Assembly: GCF_028890115.1 (NCBI RefSeq)
Contig: NZ_JARCJD010000017.1
Span: 34,317 to 98,316, forward strand
Reading direction: 5' to 3'
Source: Phaeobacter sp. QD34_24
Lineage (GTDB): Bacteria > Pseudomonadota > Alphaproteobacteria > Rhodobacterales > Rhodobacteraceae
Length of the DNA stretch: 64,000 nucleotides
Shown here: piece by piece, positions 43,988 through 53,604 of the stretch
Numbering within the stretch: the stretch's first letter is position 1
Layout: the number at the start of each line of letters is the position of its first letter
Made by a program: the position numbers and the translations under genes
Notes under the pieces: generated by a model
Database searches by the model: none
What the model was told of the DNA's origin: nothing
What the model saw: the letters and a program-made list of their open reading frames with translations, nothing else

Positions 43988-46078
43988 CTAGGAGGCCTTG
44001 CTCTGCTTGTCCTGCGACCAGATCAGGAAATCGGAATCGACGGTGACTTCGGCAAAATGTTCTACCGGTTTGCCGAACAGATAGCCCTGCAGGTAGGTCA
44101 CGCCGATGGCATGCAGCAGCCGGGCCTGCTCCAGGGTTTCCACCCCTTCCGCCACGGTGTGCACGCCGAACCGTTCGGCGATCATCACGCTGCCCTCAAT
44201 GATGGCGCAGCGCTGATCGTCGATCTGCTGCACGAAGGATTTGTCGATCTTCAGCGCCGAAATCGGCATTTCATGCAGCCTTGACAGCGAGGAATAGCCG
44301 GTGCCGAAATCGTCGATGTGGATTTCGATGCCCAGCGAATGCAGGTCGTTCAGAACGCCGATGATGGCGTCCTGATTGCGGGCATCGACGATGGTCTCGG
44401 TCACCTCGAGGATCAGCATGCGGGGCGGCAAATCGTATTTGTCGAGGTAGCCGAGGATAAACTCGGCAAACCCGGGCACCACCAGTTGCCGCAGCGAGAT
44501 GTTCAGGGCCAGGCGGATATGCGATGCCCGCCCCAGTTCCTCTGTGTAGGTGGCCAGGGCGGTGTCGAGTACGAATTCGCCGATGTTGACGATCTCGCCG
44601 ATGTCCTCGGCAATGGGGATGAATTCCTCCGGGCTGATACGGCCCAGGATCGGATTGTCCCAGCGCAGCAGCACCTCGTAGGAATGTACGGAGAAATCGT
44701 CGGAACAGACCAGCGGCTGGAAGGCCAGGTGCATTTCCTCGGAGGCCAAGGCATGTTTCAGGCGCTGGGCGATGATCAGGGTGCGTTCCTGCTCGGCCAC
44801 CAGATCCTGGGAGTAAAGCAGGGTATTGCCGCGCCCCGTGCGTTTGATCTCTCCGGCGGCCAGATCGGCGGACCTGATCGCTTCGCTCACCGCCACCGGA
44901 TGCGGGCGGCAGACGGCAAGTCCGGCGCTGAAGCCGACCGAGACCTCGCGGTTGCTGAAGTTGACTGGTCTTTGCACGATGGCGCGCAGCTGGGCGGTGA
45001 ATTCATGGCCGATATCGGCACAGCGGTCTTCGGGTGCCGCCAGAAGCCCGACGAACTCATCGCCGCCCCAGCGACAGAAGGCACAGAGATCCGGCGCGGC
45101 CTCGGCCAGCCGCTGTCCGATTTCCGCAAGGGTGCAGTCTCCGGTGGCATGTCCCATGCCGTCATTGATCTGTTTGAACCGGTCCAGATCGATGAAAATG
45201 ACCGCAAAGGCATGACCTTCGGGGATCCGGTGGCGCTGGTCTTCGACCCATTGGATGATGCCGCGCCGGTTGTAGAGTTGCGTGAGACTGTCGCGTTCGG
45301 CCAGGCGTTTGAGATCGCTGGTGCGTCGCTTGACACGATCTTCCAGGGTGGCGTTGAACTCGGTCAAGGCCTCCTGCTGCACGCGCAGGTCGTCCACCAG
45401 GCTTCGGTTCCGCATCTGCAGCTCAATCGAGTTGCGCAGGATATTGTGGTTGCGGCCATGGGTGACCAGCATCACGCCCCAAAAGGTCGCGACCAGCAGG
45501 CTCAGAACGTGCTGCGGTTCGGGTTGCAGCTGCAATTCTGCAATGATCACTATGAGCAAGCCGCTGATATAGACGCGGCCCGATTTCAACAAAGGCGCGA
45601 TGACGCCGGTCGCACCCGATGCCATAGCGGAGACCACGATAATGGCAAAATACTTCAGGTTGTCATTGCCGCTTTGAAGCGCCAGATGCAGCAGGGTACC
45701 CCACAGGGCAACCCCGACAGACATGCCAAGAAAGTAGCGCCTGGCGCCGCGCGCCACGTCCGAAGGGGGCGTATCCGCCGCTTGCAGGCGCTGAATGTCA
45801 CTGCGCCCGGCAAGGACGCGTCCCAAAGACAGCACAAGCAAGCCGACGATCAGAGCGGTGACAAGCGCGGAGTTGTTGCCGGTGATATAGAATTCCGCGT
45901 AAAGCCCCAAGCCGCAGGCGACATTGACCACGATATTGGACAGGTAATTGTTATAGCCATGCCGCACCAGGCACAGATCAATCTCTGCCCTTTGCTCCGT
46001 GGAGCAGCCTTCCGTCTCTGCCGCAGGGGCAGTGCCGGGAAAGGCGCTATTGGGATTACTCACCGTCAACTCGTTCAA
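43988..46078 (-). CDS. Membrane GGDEF-EAL cyclic-di-GMP protein
   Basis: 696 residues. The N-terminal ~210 residues hold five or six membrane helices in an uncharacterised sensor region (LSNIVVNVACGLGLYAEFYI, ALVTALIVGLLVLSLG, VYISGLLIVIIAEL). After a short coiled-coil linker comes a GGDEF domain with an intact GGDEF (338-342, in CRWGGDEFVGLL), so diguanylate cyclase activity is possible. The EAL domain has EVL at 468-470 in place of EAL, but keeps DDFGTGYSSL, AEGVET and LQGYLFGKP. Both activities, or one regulatory domain, are possible. Upstream is an AT-rich stretch that may hold its promoter. Confidence 0.92.
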   Translation of the reverse strand: MNELTVSNPNSAFPGTAPAAETEGCSTEQRAEIDLCLVRHGYNNYLSNIVVNVACGLGLYAEFYITGNNSALVTALIVGLLVLSLGRVLAGRSDIQRLQAADTPPSDVARGARRYFLGMSVGVALWGTLLHLALQSGNDNLKYFAIIVVSAMASGATGVIAPLLKSGRVYISGLLIVIIAELQLQPEPQHVLSLLVATFWGVMLVTHGRNHNILRNSIELQMRNRSLVDDLRVQQEALTEFNATLEDRVKRRTSDLKRLAERDSLTQLYNRRGIIQWVEDQRHRIPEGHAFAVIFIDLDRFKQINDGMGHATGDCTLAEIGQRLAEAAPDLCAFCRWGGDEFVGLLAAPEDRCADIGHEFTAQLRAIVQRPVNFSNREVSVGFSAGLAVCRPHPVAVSEAIRSADLAAGEIKRTGRGNTLLYSQDLVAEQERTLIIAQRLKHALASEEMHLAFQPLVCSDDFSVHSYEVLLRWDNPILGRISPEEFIPIAEDIGEIVNIGEFVLDTALATYTEELGRASHIRLALNISLRQLVVPGFAEFILGYLDKYDLPPRMLILEVTETIVDARNQDAIIGVLNDLHSLGIEIHIDDFGTGYSSLSRLHEMPISALKIDKSFVQQIDDQRCAIIEGSVMIAERFGVHTVAEGVETLEQARLLHAIGVTYLQGYLFGKPVEHFAEVTVDSDFLIWSQDKQSKAS

Positions 46079-46403
46079 CCCTTGGATCGGGGCTTTTTCA
46101 AAACCCTGCGTCGCCTTGCCGAGGCACTGGAGATAAATGATCTCGAGCCGGTGCCACGACCACCCGCTCGCGCGCAGACAGGTGGTTCTGTCACTGTTAA
46201 GTGTCGGGGGTTATTATTGTGTTGATATTAGCATTTTTAGATATGTTGCCGTGTTCGGGCCTGTAGCCCTGCCCCCCTGCCAACTGCGGCAGGCCGCCAG
46301 CCACAGGGCAGGCCTGGCAGGCCCGGCAGGTGCCGGGGCGGGCGGGGCTATTCGCCCCGGCTTATCCGCAGTTGATCATCCGCAGTTGATCATCCGCGGC
46401 CGG
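46079..46403. other. 325-base intergenic region with promoter-like and repeat sequence
   Basis: The half next to the GGDEF/EAL gene (46190-46260) is unusually AT-rich and probably holds that gene's promoter. The half next to maeB is GC-rich with hairpins (CCTGCC-AACTGC-GGCAGG at 46276-46293; GCCGGGGCG with CGCCCCGGC at 46332-46361) and a 14-bp tandem repeat. I see no coding sequence. Confidence 0.55.
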
Positions 46404-46405
46404 TC
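46364..46405. repeat. 14-bp tandem repeat at the maeB stop
   Basis: The unit ATCCGCAGTTGATC occurs twice exactly (46364-46377, 46378-46391), followed by a diverged third unit ATCCGCGGCCGGTC (46392-46405) and a partial fourth. The third unit runs into the maeB stop codon (46404-46406, minus strand), so expansion started at or within the gene end. Confidence 0.7.
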
Positions 46406-48677
46406 ATCCGTAGTGGGCGACCGGGGTTCCGGCGATGGCGGCCATGTTGAGCAGGCCGCGCGCGGTGATCGACGGGCTGACGATATGGGCGCGGTTGCCC
46501 ATCCCCATCAGGATCGGTCCGACCTCCAGCCCGTCCGAGCGCATCTTCAGAATATTGCGCACCCCGCTGGCCGCATCCGCATGGGCAAAGACCAGCACAT
46601 TTGCGGCCCCTTCCAGCCTGGAGTTGGGGAAGATGCGTTCCCGCAGGTCGGCATCCAGGGCGGTGTCGATGTTCATCTCGCCCTCGTAGATGAAATCGCG
46701 TTTCTCGCGATCCAGAATGTCGATGGCCGCCCGCAGCCTGGCACCGGTGTCGCAGTCGATATTGCCGAACTGAGATTGCGAGCAGAGCGCGATCTGCGGC
46801 GTGAGGCCAAAACGGCGAACATGCCGCGCGGCGCCCATCACGGTCTGGGCGATCTGCTCGGGGCTGGGTTCGATCCGAACCTGCGTGTCGGCGATGAACA
46901 GCGGGCCATCTTCCAGGATCATCATCGACAGCGCCCCATGAGGCGCATAGGTGCCGCCGCCCAGAACCTGCGTCACGTAGTTCAGGTGCCAGCGGTATTC
47001 GCCGAAGGTGCCGCAGATCAGGCTGTCCGCATCGCCGCGCTGCACCATGATCGCTCCGATGGCGGTGGTATTGGTGCGCAGGATCGCCTTGGCCAGATCC
47101 GGGGTCACGCCGCGGCGCTCCATGGTCTGGTGATAGCTGTTCCAATAGTCGTAATAGCGCGGATCGTTCTCGGGGTTGACGATCTCGACATCGGTGCCGG
47201 GGCGGATGCGCAGGCCGAGCTTTTCGCAGCGCGCCTCGATCACCTCGGGGCGGCCGATCAGGATCGGGGTCTCGGTGGTTTCCTCCAGCACCTCCTGAGC
47301 GGCGCGCAACACGCGCTCGTCCTCGCCCTCGGCAAAGACGATGCGGCGCGATGCGGCGCGGGCGGCCTCGAACACCGGTTTCATCAGCAGGGCCGATTTG
47401 AACACGGTCTGGTTCAGCTTGGCGCGATAGGCGGTCAGATCCTCGATCGGGCGGGTGGCGACACCGCTTTCCATCGCGGCACGGGCCACGGCAGAGGAGA
47501 CAATGCCGACGAGGCGCGGATCAAAGGGTTTGGGGATCAGGTAATCGGCGCCAAAGGTCAGCTGCTCTCCCTTGTAGGCCGCTGCCGCCTCGGCCGAGGT
47601 GGTGGCGCGGGCCAGCGCCGCGATGCCCTCGACGCAGGCAATCTGCATGGCATCGTTGATCTCGGTCGCGCCCACGTCCAAGGCGCCGCGGAAAATGAAG
47701 GGAAAGCACAGGACGTTGTTGACCTGGTTGGGAAAGTCACTGCGCCCGGTGGCGATGATCGCATCGGGCGCCACCTTGCGGGCCTCATCCGGCATGATCT
47801 CGGGGGTGGGGTTGGCCAGGGCAAAGATGATGGGCCGCGCGGCCATCCTGGCCACGTGATCGGGCTGCAGCACATTGGGGCCGGACAGGCCGAGGAACAG
47901 ATCGGTGCCCTCGATCACATCGTCCAAGGTCCGCAGCTCGGTCTCCTGGGCAAAGGCGGCCTTCATCGGGTTCATGTCCTCGGTGCGGCCCGCGTAGACC
48001 AGCCCATGCAGATCGCAAAGCCAGATATTCTCGCGCTTGACGCCCAGCTTCACCAGCATGTTGAGGCAGGCAATGCCCGCAGCGCCACCACCAGTAGAAA
48101 CCACCTTGATGTCCGCGAAGGATTTTTTCGCCACATGCAGCGCATTGCGCGCCGCCGCCCCGACCACAATGGCGGTGCCGTGCTGATCGTCATGAAAGAC
48201 CGGGATGCCCATGCGTTCCCGGCAGATCTTCTCGACGATGAAACAGTCGGGGGCCTTGATGTCTTCCAGGTTGATGGCGCCGAATGTGGGTTCCAGCGCG
48301 CAGACCAGATCGGCGAGCCTTTCCGGATCGCTTTCGTTCAGCTCCAGGTCGAAACAGTCGATGCCCGCGAAATTCTTGAACAGGACCGCCTTGCCCTCCA
48401 TCACCGGCTTGGAGGCCAGCGGGCCGATATTGCCAAGCCCCAGAACCGCCGAACCGTTGGAGACCACAGCCACCAGGTTGCCGCGCGAGGTATAGCGCGC
48501 CGCGTTTGCGGGGTCGTCCTTGATCTCCAGGCAGGCCTCGGCAACGCCCGGCGAATAGGCCCGCGCCAGGTCGCGCCCGTTCGCCATCGGTTTGGTGGCA
48601 CGGATCTCCAGTTTTCCGGGGCGAGGGAACTCGTGATAGCGCAGGGCGGCGTCGCGCAGGTTGGGTGTATCGGACAT
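46404..48677 (-). CDS. maeB: NADP-dependent malic enzyme, MaeB type
   Basis: Oxidatively decarboxylates malate to pyruvate. 757 residues: an N-terminal malic domain ([76 protein letters not shown]) and a C-terminal phosphotransacetylase-like domain from about residue 430 ([19 protein letters not shown]), which in this class is regulatory, binding acetyl-CoA. An LacI-type palindrome lies just upstream of its start. It links the TCA cycle to pyruvate and NADPH supply. Confidence 0.96.
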   Translation of the reverse strand: MSDTPNLRDAALRYHEFPRPGKLEIRATKPMANGRDLARAYSPGVAEACLEIKDDPANAARYTSRGNLVAVVSNGSAVLGLGNIGPLASKPVMEGKAVLFKNFAGIDCFDLELNESDPERLADLVCALEPTFGAINLEDIKAPDCFIVEKICRERMGIPVFHDDQHGTAIVVGAAARNALHVAKKSFADIKVVSTGGGAAGIACLNMLVKLGVKRENIWLCDLHGLVYAGRTEDMNPMKAAFAQETELRTLDDVIEGTDLFLGLSGPNVLQPDHVARMAARPIIFALANPTPEIMPDEARKVAPDAIIATGRSDFPNQVNNVLCFPFIFRGALDVGATEINDAMQIACVEGIAALARATTSAEAAAAYKGEQLTFGADYLIPKPFDPRLVGIVSSAVARAAMESGVATRPIEDLTAYRAKLNQTVFKSALLMKPVFEAARAASRRIVFAEGEDERVLRAAQEVLEETTETPILIGRPEVIEARCEKLGLRIRPGTDVEIVNPENDPRYYDYWNSYHQTMERRGVTPDLAKAILRTNTTAIGAIMVQRGDADSLICGTFGEYRWHLNYVTQVLGGGTYAPHGALSMMILEDGPLFIADTQVRIEPSPEQIAQTVMGAARHVRRFGLTPQIALCSQSQFGNIDCDTGARLRAAIDILDREKRDFIYEGEMNIDTALDADLRERIFPNSRLEGAANVLVFAHADAASGVRNILKMRSDGLEVGPILMGMGNRAHIVSPSITARGLLNMAAIAGTPVAHYG

Positions 48678-48697
48678 TGCAAGGGCTCCAAAACTGA

Positions 48698-48715
48698 TAG
48701 TTTAGCGTTAAACTA
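48698..48715. promoter_or_regulatory. Palindromic operator candidate upstream of maeB
   Basis: TAGTTTA-GCGT-TAAACTA is a near-perfect 18-bp palindrome with a central CG, 21 bases from the maeB start codon and 143 bases from the divergent cupin gene. Its inner part TTTAGCGTTAAA resembles the GTTAGCG half-site upstream of eno, so the same regulator could act on both. Either divergent gene could be the target. Confidence 0.45.
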
Positions 48716-48857
48716 CTTTGGATCGAAGGGAAACAGCGATTTCCGCTCAGCGGGTAGCTGTCATCGATGTGATCGGCATATCCTTGCACATCCCCGGCAA
48801 TGGGATCACTGTGCCGTGAGTTTAAAAGATCATTAAATTACCCTCAGGGAGACCAGA

Positions 48858-49961
48858 ATGGCAGAGACCATTGCCGAGATGCGGCTGCCCACAGAAGAGC
48901 TGCGCGACGATATTCCCTTCTATACCAAGGTATTGGGAATGAAGCTGGATATGATCTATCCGGCGGATGATCCGCGCATCGGGGTGTTTTCCGGCCATGG
49001 GCTGCGTCTGCGCATCGAGCGGGGCGCACCGGAAGGCCCGGGCACCCTGCGGATCCTGACCGAGGACCCGGAAGGATTCGCCGATGGCGCGCGGACCCTG
49101 ACCGCGCCCAATGGTACCAAGATCGAGATCGAGGAGCGTAACCCGCCGCTGGTGATGCCCGAGACGGTGCATTCCTTCGTGGTGCGCAGGCTGAAGGATC
49201 AGGCGCCCTGGATCATCGGGCGCGCGGGCATGCACTACCGCGACCTGGTGCCGGATCGCCTGGGCGGCTCGATTATCGCCAGCCACATCCGCATTCCCGA
49301 TGGCGGCCCGGTGCCGGACATGGTGCATTTCCACCGGGTCGGGTTCCAGCTGATCTTCTGCATCCACGGCTGGGTCGATGTGGTCTATGAAGATCAGGGC
49401 GAGAAGATGCGCCTGACGGCGGGCGATTGCTTTATCCAGCCGCCCGAGATCCGCCACCGCGTGCTGGAGGCCAGCGACAACGTGCAGGTGATCGAGATCG
49501 GCGTTCCGGCGGAACATGTGACCGAAATCGACCATGAGATGACCCTGCCGACGCCGGATTACCTCCCGGACCGGGAATGGCAGGGGCAGCGGTTTGTCTA
49601 CAATCAGGCCGCAGGGGCAGACTGGGTGCCCTTCCGCCTGCCGGGCTTCATCTGCCGTGACACCACCATCAACGAAAACACCAAGGGCGTTGCCTCGGTG
49701 CAGGTGGTGCGCCCCGGCGAAGGTGCGGATGCCGGAAACAGCCCCTGGGCCAGCCATGACACCGATATCCTCTTCACCTTCGTGATGGCGGGCACTGTGA
49801 CCTTGCACGGGGAGGGGCGGGAGCCTTACGCTCTGGAAACCGGGGATGCCTTCGTGATACCGCCGGGTATGAAAACCCGGCTCAGCGATGCCTCGGACGA
49901 TCTGGAACTTCTGGAAGTCAGCCTGCCGGGAAGCTTCACCACAAGCCTGGAGACATCATGA
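48858..49961 (+). CDS. VOC/bicupin fusion protein
   Basis: 367 residues of three modules. Residues ~7-80 look like one glyoxalase/VOC half (LRDDIPFYTKVLGMKLDMIY, GVFSGHGLRLRIERG). Two cupin domains follow. The first keeps metal ligands in MVHFHRVGFQLIFCIHGWVD (His157, His159) and EIRHRV (His200). The second (DILFTFVMAGTVTLHG, LETGDAFVIPPGMKTRL) lacks an obvious His pair and may be structural. An oxygenase- or isomerase-type activity on a small molecule is plausible. It heads the cdd-deoA-deoB-upp series and overlaps or nearly touches cdd, so a link to nucleoside catabolism is inferred. Confidence 0.8.
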   Translation: MAETIAEMRLPTEELRDDIPFYTKVLGMKLDMIYPADDPRIGVFSGHGLRLRIERGAPEGPGTLRILTEDPEGFADGARTLTAPNGTKIEIEERNPPLVMPETVHSFVVRRLKDQAPWIIGRAGMHYRDLVPDRLGGSIIASHIRIPDGGPVPDMVHFHRVGFQLIFCIHGWVDVVYEDQGEKMRLTAGDCFIQPPEIRHRVLEASDNVQVIEIGVPAEHVTEIDHEMTLPTPDYLPDREWQGQRFVYNQAAGADWVPFRLPGFICRDTTINENTKGVASVQVVRPGEGADAGNSPWASHDTDILFTFVMAGTVTLHGEGREPYALETGDAFVIPPGMKTRLSDASDDLELLEVSLPGSFTTSLETS

Positions 49962-49977
49962 GCCTGGAGACATCATG
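49944..49977 (+). repeat. 17-bp tandem duplication across a gene junction
   Basis: AGCCTGGAGACATCATG occurs twice in direct contact (49944-49960 and 49961-49977). The first copy holds the cupin stop (TGA at 49959) overlapping an ATG at 49958; the second holds the cdd start at 49975. The ATG at 49958 now opens a six-codon frame that stops at 49976-49978, again overlapping the cdd ATG. Confidence 0.9.
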
Positions 49978-50367
49978 AGCCTGAAAGACGCCGCCACCGC
50001 CGTTCGTGAAAACGCCCATGCGCCCTATTCCAAGTTCAAGGTCGGGGCCGCCATCCGCGCGGCCTCTGGCACGGTCTATGTGGGCTGCAACGTGGAAAAC
50101 GCCGCCTACCCGGAAGGCACCTGCGCCGAAGCCGGCGCGATTGCCGCCATGGTTGCCGCGGGCGAAAAGCAAATTACCGAGGTCTATGTGATCGCCGATT
50201 GCCCCGATCCGGTGCCGCCCTGCGGCGGGTGCCGTCAGAAACTGGCGGAGTTCGGGGCAGGGGATGTACCCGTCACCATGGGCACCACCCGTGGCGCCGA
50301 GCGGGCCAGCACCATTGCCGACCTGCTGCCCGGCGCCTTTGAGACCTGCCATATGGACGGACAATAA
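49975..50367 (+). CDS. cdd: Cytidine deaminase
   Basis: Deaminates cytidine and deoxycytidine to uridine forms. 130 residues, the tetrameric short type. The zinc ligands are Cys50, Cys83 and Cys86 (YPEGTCAEAG and PPCGGCRQKL) with Glu52 as the proton shuttle. APYSKFKVGAAI and NVENAAYPE are further marks. The ATG at 49975 is chosen from homology; the duplicated junction leaves a GGAGA site about 9 bases upstream. It is followed by deoA after 6 bases. Confidence 0.97.
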   Translation: MSLKDAATAVRENAHAPYSKFKVGAAIRAASGTVYVGCNVENAAYPEGTCAEAGAIAAMVAAGEKQITEVYVIADCPDPVPPCGGCRQKLAEFGAGDVPVTMGTTRGAERASTIADLLPGAFETCHMDGQ

Positions 50368-50373
50368 CCGGCC

Positions 50374-51678
50374 ATGGATGCCCGTGCGATCAACGCTGCC
50401 CTGCGCCGGGGCGAGACACCCAGTGACGCCGATCTCAGCTGGTTTGCCGAAGGGCTGGCCAATGGCGCGGTCAGCGATGCGCAGGCCGGCGCCTTTGCCA
50501 TGGCGGTCTGCCTGCGGGGCCTCAGCACCGAGGGGCGCCGCGCGCTGACGCTGGCCATGCGCGACAGCGGCGATGTGCTGACATGGGATCTGGACGGTCC
50601 GGTGCTGGACAAGCATTCCACCGGCGGTGTGGGGGATTGCGTCTCGCTGTTGCTGGCGCCCGCGCTGGCCGCATGCGGCGCCTATGTGCCGATGATTTCG
50701 GGGCGGGGGCTGGGGCATACCGGCGGAACGCTGGACAAGATGGAAGCCATCCCCGGGGTTTCGATCAATGTCAGCGAAGAGCGCCTGCAGGAGCTGATGC
50801 GCAATGTCGGCTGCGCCATCGTCGGCGCCACCTCCCGGATTGCCCCGGCTGACAAGCGGCTATATGCGATCCGCGATGTGACCGCCACGGTCGAAAGCCT
50901 CGACCTGATCACCGCTTCGATCCTGTCCAAGAAGCTGGCCGCCAGCCCCGATGCGCTGGTGCTGGACGTGAAGCTCGGCTCTGGCGCCTTCATGAAATCC
51001 ATCGATGATGCCCGCGCGCTGGCGCAGTCGCTGGTCGATACCGCCAATGCGGCGGGCTGTGCGACCTCGGCGCTGATCACCGATATGAGCCAGCCGCTGG
51101 CGCCCTCCCTTGGCAATGCGCTGGAGGTGGCCGAGGTCATGCGCGTTCTGACTGGCGAGACCTCTGGTCCCCTGGCCGAGATCACCGTGGCGCTCGGAGC
51201 GGTGCTTCTGGTGCAGGCGGGGCTTTGCAAGACAGAGGAAGAGGCGGCAGAGCAGCTATCGGCGACCTTGCGGGATGGCCGGGCTGCCAAGCGGTTCGTA
51301 ACGATGGTGGCGGCCATGGGTGGCCCTCGGGATTTTGCCACGGGCTGGGCCCGAGTCCTGCCAGAGGCCAGCGTCATCCGCGAGGTGACAGCACCGGAGG
51401 CAGGCTATATCAGCGCCATCGATGGCGAGGCGCTGGGCCTTGCCGTGGTGCGCCTTGGTGGCGGGCGGATGGTGGAGAGCGACCTGGTGGACCCGGCAGT
51501 GGGCCTGTCGGATATCCTGCCGCTTGGCACCAGGGTCGCGCGCGGTACGCCGATGGCGCGCATCCATGCATCGCGCGAGGATGCCGCCGACCGTGCCGCC
51601 GCAGAGGTGCGGGCGGCGATCACCATTTCTAGGACGGCGCCGGAGCTGCCTCCGCTCATCCATGAAAGGATTACCTGA
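50374..51678 (+). CDS. deoA: Thymidine phosphorylase
   Basis: Phosphorolyses thymidine and deoxyuridine to base plus deoxyribose-1-phosphate. 434 residues. The signature DKHSTGGVGDCVSLLLAP (79-96) holds the phosphate site; GRGLGHTGGTLDKMEAIPG, LDVKLGSGAFMKS and AASPDALVL follow the family order. Its stop overlaps the deoB start (ATGA at 51676-51679), so both are coupled. Confidence 0.97.
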   Translation: MDARAINAALRRGETPSDADLSWFAEGLANGAVSDAQAGAFAMAVCLRGLSTEGRRALTLAMRDSGDVLTWDLDGPVLDKHSTGGVGDCVSLLLAPALAACGAYVPMISGRGLGHTGGTLDKMEAIPGVSINVSEERLQELMRNVGCAIVGATSRIAPADKRLYAIRDVTATVESLDLITASILSKKLAASPDALVLDVKLGSGAFMKSIDDARALAQSLVDTANAAGCATSALITDMSQPLAPSLGNALEVAEVMRVLTGETSGPLAEITVALGAVLLVQAGLCKTEEEAAEQLSATLRDGRAAKRFVTMVAAMGGPRDFATGWARVLPEASVIREVTAPEAGYISAIDGEALGLAVVRLGGGRMVESDLVDPAVGLSDILPLGTRVARGTPMARIHASREDAADRAAAEVRAAITISRTAPELPPLIHERIT

Positions 51679-52892
51679 TGCCCCGTGCCTTTCTTGTGGT
51701 GATGGATTCCGTTGGCCTTGGCGGCGCGCCGGATGCGCACCGTTTCTACAATGGCGATCTGCCGGATCTGGGCGCCAACACGCTGGCCCATATTGCTCAG
51801 GCCTGCGCCGAGGGGCGCGCCGAAGAGGGGCGCAGCGGCCCGCTCAACCTGCCCAACCTCGATCGGCTGGGCCTTGGATCCGCCATGCGGCTGGCCTCTT
51901 CCGTGCCCGTTCCGGGGTTGGCGGCCACGCCCGAAGGGCTGTGGGGCTGCGCCGCCGAAGTCAGCCCCGGCAAGGATACGCCTTCGGGGCATTGGGAATT
52001 GGCTGGTCTGCCCGTGCCCTGGAACTGGCATTTCTTTCCCGACACTGATCCTGCCTTTCCAGCGGATCTGAGCGCCGTTGTGGCAAAGGCTGCGGGTGCG
52101 CCGGGCATCCTCGGGAATTGCCACGCCTCCGGCACCGAGATCATTGCGCGCCATGGCGCCGAACACATGCAGACCGGCGCGCCGATCTGTTACACCTCCG
52201 CCGATAGCGTCTTCCAGATCGCCGCCCATGAAGAGACCTTCGGCCTGGAACGCCTGTTGGAGTTGTGCCGCGCGGTGGCGCCGCGCCTGCATGAGATGAA
52301 AGTGGGCCGGGTGATTGCGCGTCCCTTTGTCGGTACGCCCGAGGCTGGGTTCACCCGCACCACCAACCGGCGCGACTTTGCCATTGCGCCGCCTGCAAAG
52401 CTGCTGACCAACTGGGTGCAGGATGCGGGGCGCAGGGTTCATGCCATCGGCAAGATTGGCGATATCTTCACCATGAGCGGCATCGACACCCTGAAAAAGG
52501 GCAGCGATGCCGAATTGATGCAGCATCTGGCAGGGGCCATCGACACGGCCGAAGACGGTAGCCTGACCTTTGCCAACTTTGTCGAGTTCGACAGCCTTTA
52601 CGGGCACCGGCGCGATATCTCGGGCTATGCCCGGGCGCTGGAATGGTTCGATGCCGAAATCGGCAAGCTGCTGCCGCGCCTGCGCCAGGGTGACATCCTG
52701 GTGCTGACCGCCGATCATGGCAATGATCCCTCCTGGCCCGGAACCGATCACACCCGCGAACAGGTGCCGGTGCTGGTGGCGGGGGCGGGGCGGGCAGGCC
52801 CTATCGGCGCCCGTGCCTTTGCCGATGTCGGTGTTTCGCTGGCCGCGCATCTTGCCGTGCCAAGCACAGGCCCCGGTCGCAGCTTTCTGTGA
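51678..52892 (+). CDS. deoB: Phosphopentomutase
   Basis: Converts (deoxy)ribose-1-phosphate to the 5-phosphate. 404 residues of the alkaline phosphatase-like metalloenzyme superfamily. Metal and core motifs are VVMDSVGLGGAPDA (N-terminus), GKDTPSGHWELAG with the phosphorylated Thr, AIGKIGDIF, FANFVEFDSLYGHRRD and LTADHGNDPSWPGTDHTREQ. It is coupled to deoA. No deoC aldolase follows here, so the last step must lie elsewhere. Confidence 0.97.
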   Translation: MPRAFLVVMDSVGLGGAPDAHRFYNGDLPDLGANTLAHIAQACAEGRAEEGRSGPLNLPNLDRLGLGSAMRLASSVPVPGLAATPEGLWGCAAEVSPGKDTPSGHWELAGLPVPWNWHFFPDTDPAFPADLSAVVAKAAGAPGILGNCHASGTEIIARHGAEHMQTGAPICYTSADSVFQIAAHEETFGLERLLELCRAVAPRLHEMKVGRVIARPFVGTPEAGFTRTTNRRDFAIAPPAKLLTNWVQDAGRRVHAIGKIGDIFTMSGIDTLKKGSDAELMQHLAGAIDTAEDGSLTFANFVEFDSLYGHRRDISGYARALEWFDAEIGKLLPRLRQGDILVLTADHGNDPSWPGTDHTREQVPVLVAGAGRAGPIGARAFADVGVSLAAHLAVPSTGPGRSFL

Positions 52893-52971
52893 CGGCTTTG
52901 GCCTTCCGGCTTGCCTGTCCGGGGCAAGGGCGCATAAGAGAGAACAGAGATTTCTGTAGGAGAATGCCGCT

Positions 52972-53604
52972 ATGTCCGATCATCTGACCGTTGTCGATCA
53001 CCCGCTGGTGCAGCACAAGCTGACCCTGATGCGGGACAAGGGCACCTCCACCGCCGGTTTCCGCCGCCTGCTGCGCGAGATCACCCAGCTTCTCGCTTAT
53101 GAGATCACCCGCGAGATTCCGCTGACCACAACCGCCATCGAAACGCCGATGGAAGAAATGGAAGCACCGATCCTGGCAGGCAAGAAACTGGCACTGGTGT
53201 CGATCCTACGGGCGGGCAACGGCATGCTGGACGGCGTGCTGGAGCTGATCCCCTCGGCCCGGGTCGGATTTGTCGGTCTTTACCGCGACGAAGAGACCCT
53301 TCAGCCGGTGCAATACTACTTCAAGGCGCCCGAAGGTCTGAAGGATCGTCTGGTGATCGCGGTCGATCCGATGCTGGCCACTGGCAACTCTTCGGTGGCG
53401 GCGATTGACCTGCTGAAAGAGGCAGGTGCCAACAATATCCGCTTCCTGTGTCTGCTGGCCGCCCCCGAGGGGGTTGCCCGCATGAAAGAGGCGCACCCGG
53501 ATGTGCCGATCGTGACCGCCGCGCTGGATCGCGAGCTCAACAAGAAGGGCTATATCATGCCCGGTTTGGGCGATGCCGGCGACCGGATGTTCGGCACCAA
53601 GTAA
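52972..53604 (+). CDS. upp: Uracil phosphoribosyltransferase
   Basis: Salvages uracil to UMP with PRPP. 210 residues. Diagnostic motifs are [35 protein letters not shown], the PRPP loop [14 protein letters not shown] and the C-terminal uracil-binding [23 protein letters not shown] segment. GTAGGAG precedes the ATG. It follows deoB by 79 bases. An inverted repeat GGCGCGC / GCGCGCC (53634-53653) lies after the stop but without a T-run. Confidence 0.97.
   Translation: MSDHLTVVDHPLVQHKLTLMRDKGTSTAGFRRLLREITQLLAYEITREIPLTTTAIETPMEEMEAPILAGKKLALVSILRAGNGMLDGVLELIPSARVGFVGLYRDEETLQPVQYYFKAPEGLKDRLVIAVDPMLATGNSSVAAIDLLKEAGANNIRFLCLLAAPEGVARMKEAHPDVPIVTAALDRELNKKGYIMPGLGDAGDRMFGTK

Noticed and set aside
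44318..46225. A 635-codon plus-strand frame
   Set aside because: Antisense to the GGDEF/EAL gene and without recognisable domains.
46137..48836. An 899-codon open frame on the plus strand
   Set aside because: It is antisense to maeB, which has complete family motifs. The frame stays open because of high GC and codon bias; its translation is His/Gly/Gln/Arg-rich with no domain.
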